The notes under the pieces: model-generated
Databases searched by the model: none
What the model saw: only the letters and a program-made list of their open reading frames with translations
What the model was told of the DNA's origin: nothing
In this document: piece by piece, positions 1 through 5,709 of the stretch
How the letters are laid out: each line of letters begins with the position of its first letter
How positions within the stretch are numbered: position 1 is the first letter of the stretch
Assembly (NCBI GenBank): GCA_003193815.1
Contig: PSPB01000035.1
Coordinates: forward strand, 1 to 6,396
Direction of reading: 5' to 3'
DNA: 6,396 bases
DNA from: Methanobacteriota archaeon
GTDB lineage: Archaea; Thermoplasmatota; Poseidoniia; MGIII; CG-Epi1
Program-made: the position numbers and the translations under genes

Positions 1-21
1 TCGCGGGGGGCAGCGAGAGGT

Positions 22-912
22 TCACGCCGTCAGCACCTCCACGCCGCCGCTGGTCAGCAGCAGCGTGTGCTCCGCCTGCGCCACCATCCCGTGGCCCAGC
101 TCGTCGAGCACCGGGTAGAAGCCCACCGCGCCGCTGCGCAGCAGCCTCTGTAGTGGCTTGCGCGGCTCGTCGCTGAACGCGTGCAGCCAGCGCTCGGCGA
201 AGGGGAGCCCGTGAAACTCGCTGCGAATCAGCTCGAGCAATCCTGCCGCCGCACTGTCGCGCACGCGACGGGGGCTGCCCAGATGGTATATATTGGAATT
301 GCGCTTTCCGCCGACTCGGCCGGCACCGTTGGTCGCGAATGGTTCAACTGCAATCACGTCGTCCTTGCGCAGCGCGGTCCCGCGATGGCCGCCGACGCTC
401 GGTATCGAGAGCCCGCTGTGCAGGTCGTAGCGCTTGATTCCGTGGCCGGTCAGGTTGGCGACCGGCCGCAGCCCGCACTCCTCGATGGTCGCCTGCACCG
501 CGCTGCCGAGCACCCCGGTGGTGACGCCGGGCGCCGCCAGCTCAATCACCTGCTCCAGCCCTTTCAGCGCTGCCGCGCGCAGCTCGTCGTGCCGTGAGCC
601 GTCGATTTCGACGGTGAGAGCATTGTCGCCGATGTAGCCGTCGATTTCCACCCCGACATCGAGCTTCACCAGCTCGCCCGCAGCGAAGCGGCGGTCGGTG
701 CGCGACGATGGCGTCCAGTGCGCCGCCTCCTCATCGGTGGCGATGTTGACCGGGAACGCCAGCCCGCCGTCGTTGCGGCGCACGTAATCCTCAATCCGGG
801 TGACCGCCGACAGCACGGCGCCCTCCGCGACAATGAGCTTGCGCCCGTATTGCAGCGCGTCGCGCGCCAGCTCGCCGGCGTGGCGCCATTTCGCCAGCTC
901 GTCAGCCTCCAA
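22..912 (-). CDS. map: Methionine aminopeptidase, type II (archaeal MetAP2)
   Basis: Cytosolic dinuclear-metal peptidase that removes the initiator methionine from new proteins. The 296 residues match the usual length of archaeal MetAP2. All expected active-site positions are visible: His65 in HWTPSS, metal ligands Asp85 (LDVG) and Asp96 (GYIGD), His157 in TGHGI, Glu190 in the VEPF motif and Glu281 in AEHTLLL. The segment between Glu190 and Glu281 (about residues 205-270) is the helical insertion that separates type II from type I enzymes. The start is a TTG whose codon overlaps the end of the YrdC gene by 11 bases; a GGAGG six bases upstream supports it, and the N-terminus (MEADELAKWRHAGELA) fits the family's first helix. 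It probably forms a two-gene unit with YrdC. Function is sure from the motifs; the exact start is fairly sure. Confidence 0.96.
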   Translation of the reverse strand: MEADELAKWRHAGELARDALQYGRKLIVAEGAVLSAVTRIEDYVRRNDGGLAFPVNIATDEEAAHWTPSSRTDRRFAAGELVKLDVGVEIDGYIGDNALTVEIDGSRHDELRAAALKGLEQVIELAAPGVTTGVLGSAVQATIEECGLRPVANLTGHGIKRYDLHSGLSIPSVGGHRGTALRKDDVIAVEPFATNGAGRVGGKRNSNIYHLGSPRRVRDSAAAGLLELIRSEFHGLPFAERWLHAFSDEPRKPLQRLLRSGAVGFYPVLDELGHGMVAQAEHTLLLTSGGVEVLTA

Positions 913-1474
913 GTGACGCCTCCAGCTCCGCCTCGGAAATCGCGCCGGCGCGCAGCACCTCGCAGCCGTCGGCAGTTACGCGCACGACCGTCGACGGCTC
1001 GCCTTGCGGGGCAGCCCCGTCGAGATAGCGCGCGTCGCGGCCAAGCGCCGCGCGCGCTTCCGCCAGCGTTGCCGCGGGCGGCGCGCCGTGGCGGTTGGCA
1101 CTGGTCGTCACGATCGGCAGCTCGTGCGCCAGCGCCAGCGCGACCGGGTGGTCAGGAACGCGCAGGCCGATGGTCCCGTCGCGGCCGACGCCCTCCGGCA
1201 GCGCGCACGCGACGGGCAGCACCAGCGTCAGCGGCCCCGGCAGCCAGCGCGCCGCGAGCGCCTCCGCGACGGGCGACCGCTCACCGAGCGCCCAGAGCTC
1301 GTCAGGGGAGCCGACCATCACACTGAGCCCATCCGAAGAGCGCTTCTTAAGGCGCAGCAGTCGCGCGACGGCGGCGCCATCGAGAGCACTACAGCCGAGT
1401 CCCCACAGCGTGTCGGTCGGGTAAACCAGCAGCCCCCCGCTCCGCAAATGCGCCCGCGCCGCGTCGATTTCCAC
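902..1474 (-). CDS. Threonylcarbamoyl-AMP synthase, YrdC/Sua5 family (t6A synthesis)
   Basis: Makes threonylcarbamoyl-AMP from threonine, bicarbonate and ATP, the activated intermediate for t6A at position 37 of ANN-decoding tRNAs; in archaea the KEOPS complex then transfers it. Visible family motifs in order: YPTDTLWGLG (residues 18-27), the KKR...GL nucleotide-binding segment (43-50), WLPGPLTLVL (77-86), IGLRVPDHP (102-110), TTSANRHG (123-130) and EPSTVVR (159-165). At 190 residues it is the single-domain YrdC form without the C-terminal Sua5 domain. The start is a GTG at 1474 with no Shine-Dalgarno; a weak T-rich element sits about 23 bases upstream, so the message may be leaderless. The stop overlaps the MetAP2 start. 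The same window carries a Pcc1 (KEOPS) domain, which fits a shared t6A role. Confidence 0.93.
   Translation of the reverse strand: MEIDAARAHLRSGGLLVYPTDTLWGLGCSALDGAAVARLLRLKKRSSDGLSVMVGSPDELWALGERSPVAEALAARWLPGPLTLVLPVACALPEGVGRDGTIGLRVPDHPVALALAHELPIVTTSANRHGAPPAATLAEARAALGRDARYLDGAAPQGEPSTVVRVTADGCEVLRAGAISEAELEASLGG
919..923 (-). promoter_or_regulatory. Shine-Dalgarno for methionine aminopeptidase
   Basis: GGAGG on the minus strand, inside the last codons of the YrdC gene, six bases before the TTG at 912. It decides in favour of that rare start codon, because no in-frame ATG or GTG lies near. Confidence 0.6.
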
Positions 1475-1494
1475 GCGGGGGCAGCAGCGGCCGC

Positions 1495-1507
1495 CAAAAC
1501 TGTTTGC
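1495..1507 (-). promoter_or_regulatory. Candidate archaeal promoter (BRE/TATA-like) for YrdC-MetAP2
   Basis: In the 36-base gap after citrate synthase the minus strand reads GCAAACA then GTTTTG, centred about 23 bases before the GTG start. The GCAAACA heptamer is identical to the one before citrate synthase. The T-run is a poor TATA box, so this rests mostly on position and on the shared heptamer. Confidence 0.3.
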
Positions 1508-1510
1508 GGT

Positions 1511-2653
1511 TCAGCGCTGCTTGAGCGGAACGTAAGTGCGGTCGGCCTTGCCGACGTAGCGCGCGCGGGGGCGAATCAGCCTATTGTCACCATACTGCTC
1601 GAGCACATGCGCAGTCCAGCCGGCGACGCGCGACATCGCAAAGAGCGGGGTGAACAGGTCGGTCGGGATGTCGAGCCCGTAGAGCAGTGTCGCCGAGTAG
1701 AAGTCGACATTGGTGATGAGCGGCTTCGCCGCCTTGACCGCCTGCTCGATGGCAACGCTGGTTTCGAAGAGGGTTGTGTCGCCCCGCTCTTCCCACAGCG
1801 CGCGCGATGACGCCTTCAGGTGCGGCGCGCGTGGGTCGTCGACCTTGTAGACCCGGTGGCCGAAGCCCATGATGCGCTTCTTCGCGGCAATCCGCTCCGC
1901 GACCCATTCGGCGGCATTGTCGGGCGAGCCGACCTTGATAATCATCTCCATCGCCTTCTCGTTGGCGCCGCCATGTAGCGGGCCGCTGAGCGTCCCGACT
2001 GAGGAGGTAATCGCCGAATGGAGGTTCGCCAGCGTCCCGGCGGTGACGCGCCCGGAGAAGGTGGAGGCGTTGAAGCCGTGGTCGGCGAGCAGGATCAGGT
2101 AGAGGTCGAGTGCCCGCGCCTGCGTTTCGGTCACCTCGCGGCCGAGCAACATGTGCAGGAAGTCGGCGGCGTGCCCCCGTTCGGGGTTCGCCTCGATTGG
2201 CGCCTGCCCTTCGCGCAGCCGGTGAATCATCGCCACCGCGGCCGCAATCTGTCCTACCAGCCGCAGCGCCTTGGGCGGTAGCTCCTTGAGGGGCACGTTC
2301 GACTCGTAATGGCCGAGCGCCGAGACGACGGTGCGCAGCGTGCTCATCGGCGAAGTGCGGCCGGCGAGCTGCTCAATGACCTGCTTCACCTCGGACGGCA
2401 GCACGCGGGCGGCGCCAATGCGGGCGCGCATGCCGGCCAGCCGCTCCCTCGAGGGCAGGCTGCGGTCATAGAGCAGGCAGACCACCTCCTCGAAACTGGA
2501 GCTGGCGGCGAGGTCGTCGATGCCATAACCGCAATATTTCAGGATGCCCTTTTCGCCGTCGATGAAGCTGAGCGTCGTGTCGGCGGCGACGATGCCCGAG
2601 AGCCCTTTGCTCGGCTCGGGAAGGGCGGTACTAGCTTCGCTGCGAGAGGCCAC
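1511..2653 (-). CDS. Citrate synthase (or 2-methylcitrate synthase), archaeal/bacterial short type
   Basis: Condenses oxaloacetate with acetyl-CoA at the entry to the citric acid cycle. In the 380-residue product the active site is complete: His227 in GPLHGG, His266 in FGHRVYK and Asp317 in NVDFYS, plus the HGFNASTF segment (192-199), the RVAGW and H349 substrate/CoA region and the NRLIRP arginines near 357-362. The N-terminal SKGLSGIVA...FIDGEKGILKY segment is typical of dimeric short citrate synthases. I start at the GTG at 2653: an upstream TTG at 2674 is also open, but it lies inside a TATA-like TAAATATT about 23 bases before the GTG, as expected for a leaderless message, and no Shine-Dalgarno precedes either. 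Propionyl-CoA-using 2-methylcitrate synthase cannot be excluded by sequence; no prp genes are seen here. Confidence 0.95.
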   Translation of the reverse strand: MASRSEASTALPEPSKGLSGIVAADTTLSFIDGEKGILKYCGYGIDDLAASSSFEEVVCLLYDRSLPSRERLAGMRARIGAARVLPSEVKQVIEQLAGRTSPMSTLRTVVSALGHYESNVPLKELPPKALRLVGQIAAAVAMIHRLREGQAPIEANPERGHAADFLHMLLGREVTETQARALDLYLILLADHGFNASTFSGRVTAGTLANLHSAITSSVGTLSGPLHGGANEKAMEMIIKVGSPDNAAEWVAERIAAKKRIMGFGHRVYKVDDPRAPHLKASSRALWEERGDTTLFETSVAIEQAVKAAKPLITNVDFYSATLLYGLDIPTDLFTPLFAMSRVAGWTAHVLEQYGDNRLIRPRARYVGKADRTYVPLKQR

Positions 2654-2672
2654 AGCCGGCGCACGGCAGCGC

Positions 2673-2688
2673 AATATTTAGTGTTTGC
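2673..2688 (-). promoter_or_regulatory. Candidate archaeal promoter for citrate synthase
   Basis: The 39-base gap between the MazG stop and the GTG start contains, on the minus strand, GCAAACA (BRE-like) followed by CTAAATATT, a good TATA box in an otherwise very GC-rich region. Its centre is about 23-25 bases from the GTG, close to the usual TATA-to-initiation distance, so transcription would begin at or next to the start codon. Confidence 0.55.
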
Positions 2689-2692
2689 CGAA

Positions 2693-3025
2693 TCAGGCGG
2701 GCGGCTCGTAGCGCGTCACCCGCACGCCGAGGTCACCCCGGATGGCGGGGCGCTGCATCACCTCGGCGAGCTTGGCGTCGAACGCAGCCTCCAAATCAAC
2801 GTCCATCGCGATGGCGTGGCCGAGGGTCAGGATCAGCAGATCGGCCAGCTCCTCCGCGCGCTCCGCCTGCGGCTTGCCTTTCGTAATGCACTCGGCCAGC
2901 TCGCCCAGTTCCTCCATCGTCAGCAGCAACCGGTACGCCATGTCATGGCCGTTGTTCCCGGCGAAATCGTGCTTCTCGTGGAAGGCGCGTACGCCAGCGA
3001 GCATCTGTGCAAAGCTTTGCGACAT
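2693..3025 (-). CDS. MazG-like NTP pyrophosphohydrolase
   Basis: Single-domain all-alpha NTP pyrophosphatase of the MazG superfamily, which hydrolyses (d)NTPs to NMP plus pyrophosphate using Mg2+; the natural substrate cannot be told from sequence. The metal-binding signature is present: E38-E39-xx-E42 in MEELGELAE and E59-x-x-D62 in EELADLL. A variable linker KGKPQAERA joins the two helices. The 110 residues match single-domain MazG proteins. I begin at the ATG at 3025, just 22 bases after the PP-loop/Pcc1 stop; extending the frame upstream adds only arginine- and proline-rich sequence lying antisense-of-frame over the preceding gene. No clear Shine-Dalgarno is present. It is probably the last gene of the TBP unit. 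Confidence 0.87.
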   Translation of the reverse strand: MSQSFAQMLAGVRAFHEKHDFAGNNGHDMAYRLLLTMEELGELAECITKGKPQAERAEELADLLILTLGHAIAMDVDLEAAFDAKLAEVMQRPAIRGDLGVRVTRYEPPA

Positions 3026-3047
3026 GGCGCCCCAGCGTCGCCGCCGC

Positions 3048-3989
3048 CTAATCCTTTTCGGCGACGCGGGCGGCAAGTGCCGCGCACGCCAGGAAGTCCT
3101 CGGCCGCTTCGCGCAGGCTCCCGACGCTGGCGGCAACGATGCGCACCTCGAGCGTCGCGCCGTCGCGCTCGAGTGTCACCCAGCCGGCGTTGTCTGGGGT
3201 GGTGGCGACGGCAACTGACGCAGCGACCGCAGCGGAGGGGAAGCGCAGCGTCAGCGCCAAGCGCTGCTGCTGCGCGCCGCGAATCGCCTTCTGCGCACCG
3301 CTGCCGTACTGCGCCGCCTTCTTCGGCCGCTGCGCAATCACGGCCGGCAGCCCCAGCTCAGCGGCGGCCGCCCGCAGCGGCCCTTTGCCGGGCGCAAGGA
3401 TGCGCTCCGCCTGCGGGAACGCTTCAGCAGCGGCGACGACGCGCGCGTCGAGAAACGGGCACGCCACTTCGGCTGCAAAGTGGCGCGCAATCGCCTCTTC
3501 GCGCTGCGGCAGCCGCGCCTGCAATTCGGCCACTTCCGCGGCGAGGTCGGGGGCCGCGCCGGGGCGCCGGAAGCGCTCGTAGCCACCAAAAAGTTCGTCG
3601 GCGCCCTGACCGCAGAGCAGCAGCGGATGAGTCGCCTCGCGGGCGACCAGCCAGAAAGGGAGCAGGAACTCGACTTCCTGCTGCGAAAGCCTCAGCGTCG
3701 CGGCCAGTTCCTGACTGGCGGCGACCATTTGCGTGGGGGAAATCTCAAGGTGATGAATATTTAAATCAAGTAGCGCTGCTGATTCCTCCGCGGCGGCGAG
3801 GTCGTGCGCACCCGGCGTGCCGACCACCAGCAGCTCTATTTCGGCGTGGCGCGACGCCAGCATCGCGACCAGCGACGAGTCAACACCGCCCGAAAACGCG
3901 ACCGTGGCGTGACCGCTCGTGGCGGCGGCGACCGCCGTCTCGATAACACTGGCCAGATGCGCGACTCGTGCGTCGCCCACTTTACCCAA
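3048..3989 (-). CDS. PP-loop ATPase (asparagine synthase C-terminal type) fused to a Pcc1 (KEOPS)-like domain
   Basis: Residues about 15-235 form an asparagine-synthase-type adenylating domain: PP-loop SGGVDSS (33-39), GQGADELFGGY (127-137), CPFLD (177-181) and the late KGPLR...RPKKAAQYGSG segment (202-231). The N-terminal glutaminase domain with its catalytic Cys2 is absent, so glutamine-dependent asparagine synthesis is unlikely unless ammonia or a partner supplies nitrogen. Residues about 241-313 fit Pcc1, the small dimerising KEOPS subunit needed for t6A: a beta hairpin beginning LTLRFPS, a TPDN turn, LEVRIVAASVGSLREA and a final helix with FLACAALAARV. The whole is one open frame without a stop. 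The start is uncertain: TTG at 3989 overlaps the TBP stop by 8 bases, while a GTG at 3980 would leave a one-base gap; neither has a strong Shine-Dalgarno. PP-loop call is secure, Pcc1 call likely. Confidence 0.88.
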   Translation of the reverse strand: MGKVGDARVAHLASVIETAVAAATSGHATVAFSGGVDSSLVAMLASRHAEIELLVVGTPGAHDLAAAEESAALLDLNIHHLEISPTQMVAASQELAATLRLSQQEVEFLLPFWLVAREATHPLLLCGQGADELFGGYERFRRPGAAPDLAAEVAELQARLPQREEAIARHFAAEVACPFLDARVVAAAEAFPQAERILAPGKGPLRAAAAELGLPAVIAQRPKKAAQYGSGAQKAIRGAQQQRLALTLRFPSAAVAASVAVATTPDNAGWVTLERDGATLEVRIVAASVGSLREAAEDFLACAALAARVAEKD

Positions 3990-4533
3990 TCAATGACGCC
4001 GCGTGCAGGAACTTGCTGAGCGCCTTCAGCGCACTGCGGGCGCGGGTTTCGCTGCTGACGTCAGTCACGACCACGATGCCGGAGCGGAAGAGGATGAAGC
4101 TGGCGGAAGGTTCGTCGAGCCGCATCACCACCCCTGCAAAACGGGCCGGGTCGTAGTCGGCGCCGGGGACCGCCGCCGCGATTGCGGCCAGGTCAAGCGT
4201 CGTGCCGAGGTCGGCACGCGTTACCATATTCTCCAGCTTGACGCCTTTGCGCAGGCTCACCTTCGGGTCGAGCGCCTTGATGGCCTTGCGGAGCTGGGTG
4301 ACCGCCTCGCGGCCGGCCGTAAGGTCATCGACGCCGGTGACGTAGAGCTTGCCGCTGCCGAAGACCAGCCCGGTCCGCCCGCCAGCGCCGTCGCCGTCGA
4401 GGTCAACAATCACGGAAGGGGTCAGCCCGCGGGTATACTGGGCGTGCTCAAGCTCGGTTCCGAGCCGCACCAGCTCGACCTCCTTGCCGAGGCTCGAGGA
4501 GGCGATAACATTCTCCACCTGTAGCGCAACCAT
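3982..4533 (-). CDS. tbp: TATA-box-binding protein (TBP), divergent first repeat
   Basis: Basal transcription factor that binds the promoter TATA box and recruits TFB and RNA polymerase. The 183 residues fold as two direct repeats, about 3-90 and 98-180. Repeat 2 is canonical: LENMVTRADLG (Asn102), YDPARFAGVVMRLDEP (intercalating Phe132) and FILFRSGIVVVT (Phe149). Repeat 1 keeps VENVIASSSLG (Asn8) and LVFGSGKLYVTG (Phe58), but where the family has FPGLVYRLxEP it reads LTPSVIVDLDG followed by a Gly-rich DGAGG, so one of the four DNA-kinking phenylalanines seems replaced and the strand-connecting loop is about three residues longer. There is no acidic C-terminal tail. It starts at ATG 4533, 38 bases after the Dph2 stop, with a TATA-like element and no Shine-Dalgarno, and its TAA overlaps the next gene. 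It could be one of several TBP paralogues in this organism. Confidence 0.93.
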   Translation of the reverse strand: MVALQVENVIASSSLGKEVELVRLGTELEHAQYTRGLTPSVIVDLDGDGAGGRTGLVFGSGKLYVTGVDDLTAGREAVTQLRKAIKALDPKVSLRKGVKLENMVTRADLGTTLDLAAIAAAVPGADYDPARFAGVVMRLDEPSASFILFRSGIVVVTDVSSETRARSALKALSKFLHAASLIG

Positions 4534-4556
4534 CGGCCGGCGAGTCCTGCTCCCGG

Positions 4557-4570
4557 TTTAAGAGATTGGC
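4557..4570 (-). promoter_or_regulatory. Candidate archaeal promoter for the TBP unit
   Basis: In the 38-base gap after Dph2 the minus strand reads GCCAATC then TCTTAAA; CTTAAA is centred about 26 bases before the TBP ATG. The spacing suggests initiation at the start codon (leaderless). If real, TBP transcription is read by TBP itself, as for any archaeal promoter. Confidence 0.4.
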
Positions 4571-4571
4571 G

Positions 4572-5576
4572 TTACGGGAATTCGTCGAAAGGATACGGCT
4601 CAGAATCCCGCCGGCCAAGCAGGATTTGCAGCTCCGGCACCGTCAGCAGCGGGATGCTCCACGTCGGGCCATCCTCGATGGCGACCCGCGGGCAGGCGGT
4701 AATCACCGCCGCGCCGATGCCGAGCCCCGCGAGCTGGCCTTCGGACTGGTGGATGCCGCCGATGAGCAGCGCTTCGTGGCCCGCGTCGCGCAGCTCCCCC
4801 GCCAAGCGCTCCGCCAGCGCCAGCCGCTCCTGGCCGATTTGCGTCGAGAACATCACCGCCCAGCGCTGCGCGCGCCCGCCCGCGGCAATCGCCGCGTAGC
4901 GCTGCCGCAGGAAGCGGTCGGCGTCCGCCGCCGTCACCGCACCGCTGTGCGGGTCAAGGCACGCCACCGGCTTGCCGGTCGAGAGCGCGACGGTCAGCGG
5001 GTGGAAGATGCCGGTGCCAAGATAGAGATAGCCGGGAACGTCAAGCGTGCGCGCCGCCGCCGAGTTGCAGCCGAGCAGCTGCCCCGGCGCCGCTAGCCGC
5101 GGGCCGCCTTCGCCCACCTCGGGCGCGAAGCCCGCCGTGGCGAGCCGCTCCTGCAGCTCCCCGAGCAAGTGCAAGTGCTGCGCGGTCGTAACGACGCCGA
5201 TGGCCTCTGGCAGCAGCTCGCGCAGTCGGGCGATGGCCTTGCGGGGGAGCACGAGCGCGCCGGTGTGCTGCACCGGGACGAAGTGCACCGGCACCGCATA
5301 GCAGTCGGCGTGATACGGCATCGGCAGGTGGCCGAGATGCACCAGCGCGTCGACGCCCACTTCCGAGAGCGGGCGGTCGGCCAGGTCGCAGGCGCCGAAG
5401 GTGGGGTCGCCCCACAACAGCACCTCAGCGCCCGAGATCTGTGCCAGCCGCGCGACGATGTCGGGCGCGCGCGGGCGCAACCCCTCGGGCACTTGCAGGC
5501 CGATACGCTTCGCGCCGGCCAAATGCGGCGCCAGCGCGTCGATGCCACTCTCCCAGTCAAAGCGCGGTTCAGCCAT
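4572..5576 (-). CDS. dph2: Diphthamide synthase Dph2 (2-(3-amino-3-carboxypropyl)histidine synthase)
   Basis: Catalyses the first step of diphthamide formation on elongation factor 2: an unusual radical-SAM enzyme whose [4Fe-4S] cluster cleaves S-adenosylmethionine to transfer the 3-amino-3-carboxypropyl group to a histidine. The three cluster cysteines characteristic of archaeal Dph2, one per repeated domain, are visible: Cys63 (FGACDLAD), Cys170 (LLGCNSAAA) and Cys295 (TACPRVAIED). QVPEGL (28-33) and GDPTFG are further family segments. The 334 residues match the archaeal homodimeric form. I start at ATG 5576, which has GGAGG nine bases upstream and overlaps the zinc-ribbon stop by 8 bases; an in-frame ATG at 5594 would swallow that ribosome site. 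It closes the four-gene chain beginning near 6271. Confidence 0.95.
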   Translation of the reverse strand: MAEPRFDWESGIDALAPHLAGAKRIGLQVPEGLRPRAPDIVARLAQISGAEVLLWGDPTFGACDLADRPLSEVGVDALVHLGHLPMPYHADCYAVPVHFVPVQHTGALVLPRKAIARLRELLPEAIGVVTTAQHLHLLGELQERLATAGFAPEVGEGGPRLAAPGQLLGCNSAAARTLDVPGYLYLGTGIFHPLTVALSTGKPVACLDPHSGAVTAADADRFLRQRYAAIAAGGRAQRWAVMFSTQIGQERLALAERLAGELRDAGHEALLIGGIHQSEGQLAGLGIGAAVITACPRVAIEDGPTWSIPLLTVPELQILLGRRDSEPYPFDEFP

Positions 5577-5709
5577 CCGGGATTTCCTCCTCAATTACCA
5601 GCGCCCCCATGTAACCGCATTTCTGGCAGCGGTATTTACTGCCGGTGACCAGCCCCGCCTCGTAGTCGATATCGGTCGAGCCGCAGTCGGGGCAGCGCAG
5701 CACCCTCAT
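5569..5709 (-). CDS. Small zinc-ribbon protein, conserved archaeal type
   Basis: A 46-residue protein that is essentially one zinc ribbon: Cys6-x2-Cys9 (RCPDCGSTDI) and Cys28-x2-Cys31 (YRCQKCGYMGALVIEE). The first half resembles the CPxCGS(T/D) knuckle, the second the CxKCGY knuckle seen in many stand-alone archaeal ribbons and in transcription or RNA-polymerase subunits; no catalytic domain is present. The exact role is unknown; nucleic-acid or protein binding is an inference from the fold. Start at ATG 5709, whose ATGA overlaps the stop of the PqqD-like gene by four bases; GGAG lies eight bases upstream. The frame is open further upstream to give 120 residues, but that extension is low-complexity Arg/Ala/Gly sequence running over the PqqD-like gene and is not believable. 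Confidence 0.85.
   Translation of the reverse strand: MRVLRCPDCGSTDIDYEAGLVTGSKYRCQKCGYMGALVIEEEIPDG
5586..5590 (-). promoter_or_regulatory. Shine-Dalgarno for Dph2
   Basis: GGAGG on the minus strand nine bases before ATG 5576. It lies within the end of the zinc-ribbon gene and selects this start over the in-frame ATG at 5594. Confidence 0.6.

Noticed and set aside
1..21. Possible downstream gene or terminator after MetAP2
   Set aside because: Only 21 GC-rich bases are visible; no start codon context, hairpin or T-run can be supported.
287..294. TATATATT resembling a TATA box
   Set aside because: Inside the MetAP2 gene where it encodes the family segment NSNIYHL; no start codon lies at a suitable distance that would open a real gene.
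718..1326. 202-codon open frame on the plus strand
   Set aside because: Antisense to MetAP2 and YrdC, extremely Arg/Ala-rich; a composition artefact.
2693..3136. 147-residue version of MazG
   Set aside because: The extra N-terminus is Arg/Pro-rich and overlaps the Pcc1-like coding end; the family begins near MSQSFAQML.
2309..3946. 545-codon open frame on the plus strand
   Set aside because: It lies antisense to MazG, the PP-loop/Pcc1 gene and part of citrate synthase, all with clear motifs. The translation is Arg/Ala/Pro-rich low complexity, as expected for a GC-rich shadow frame.
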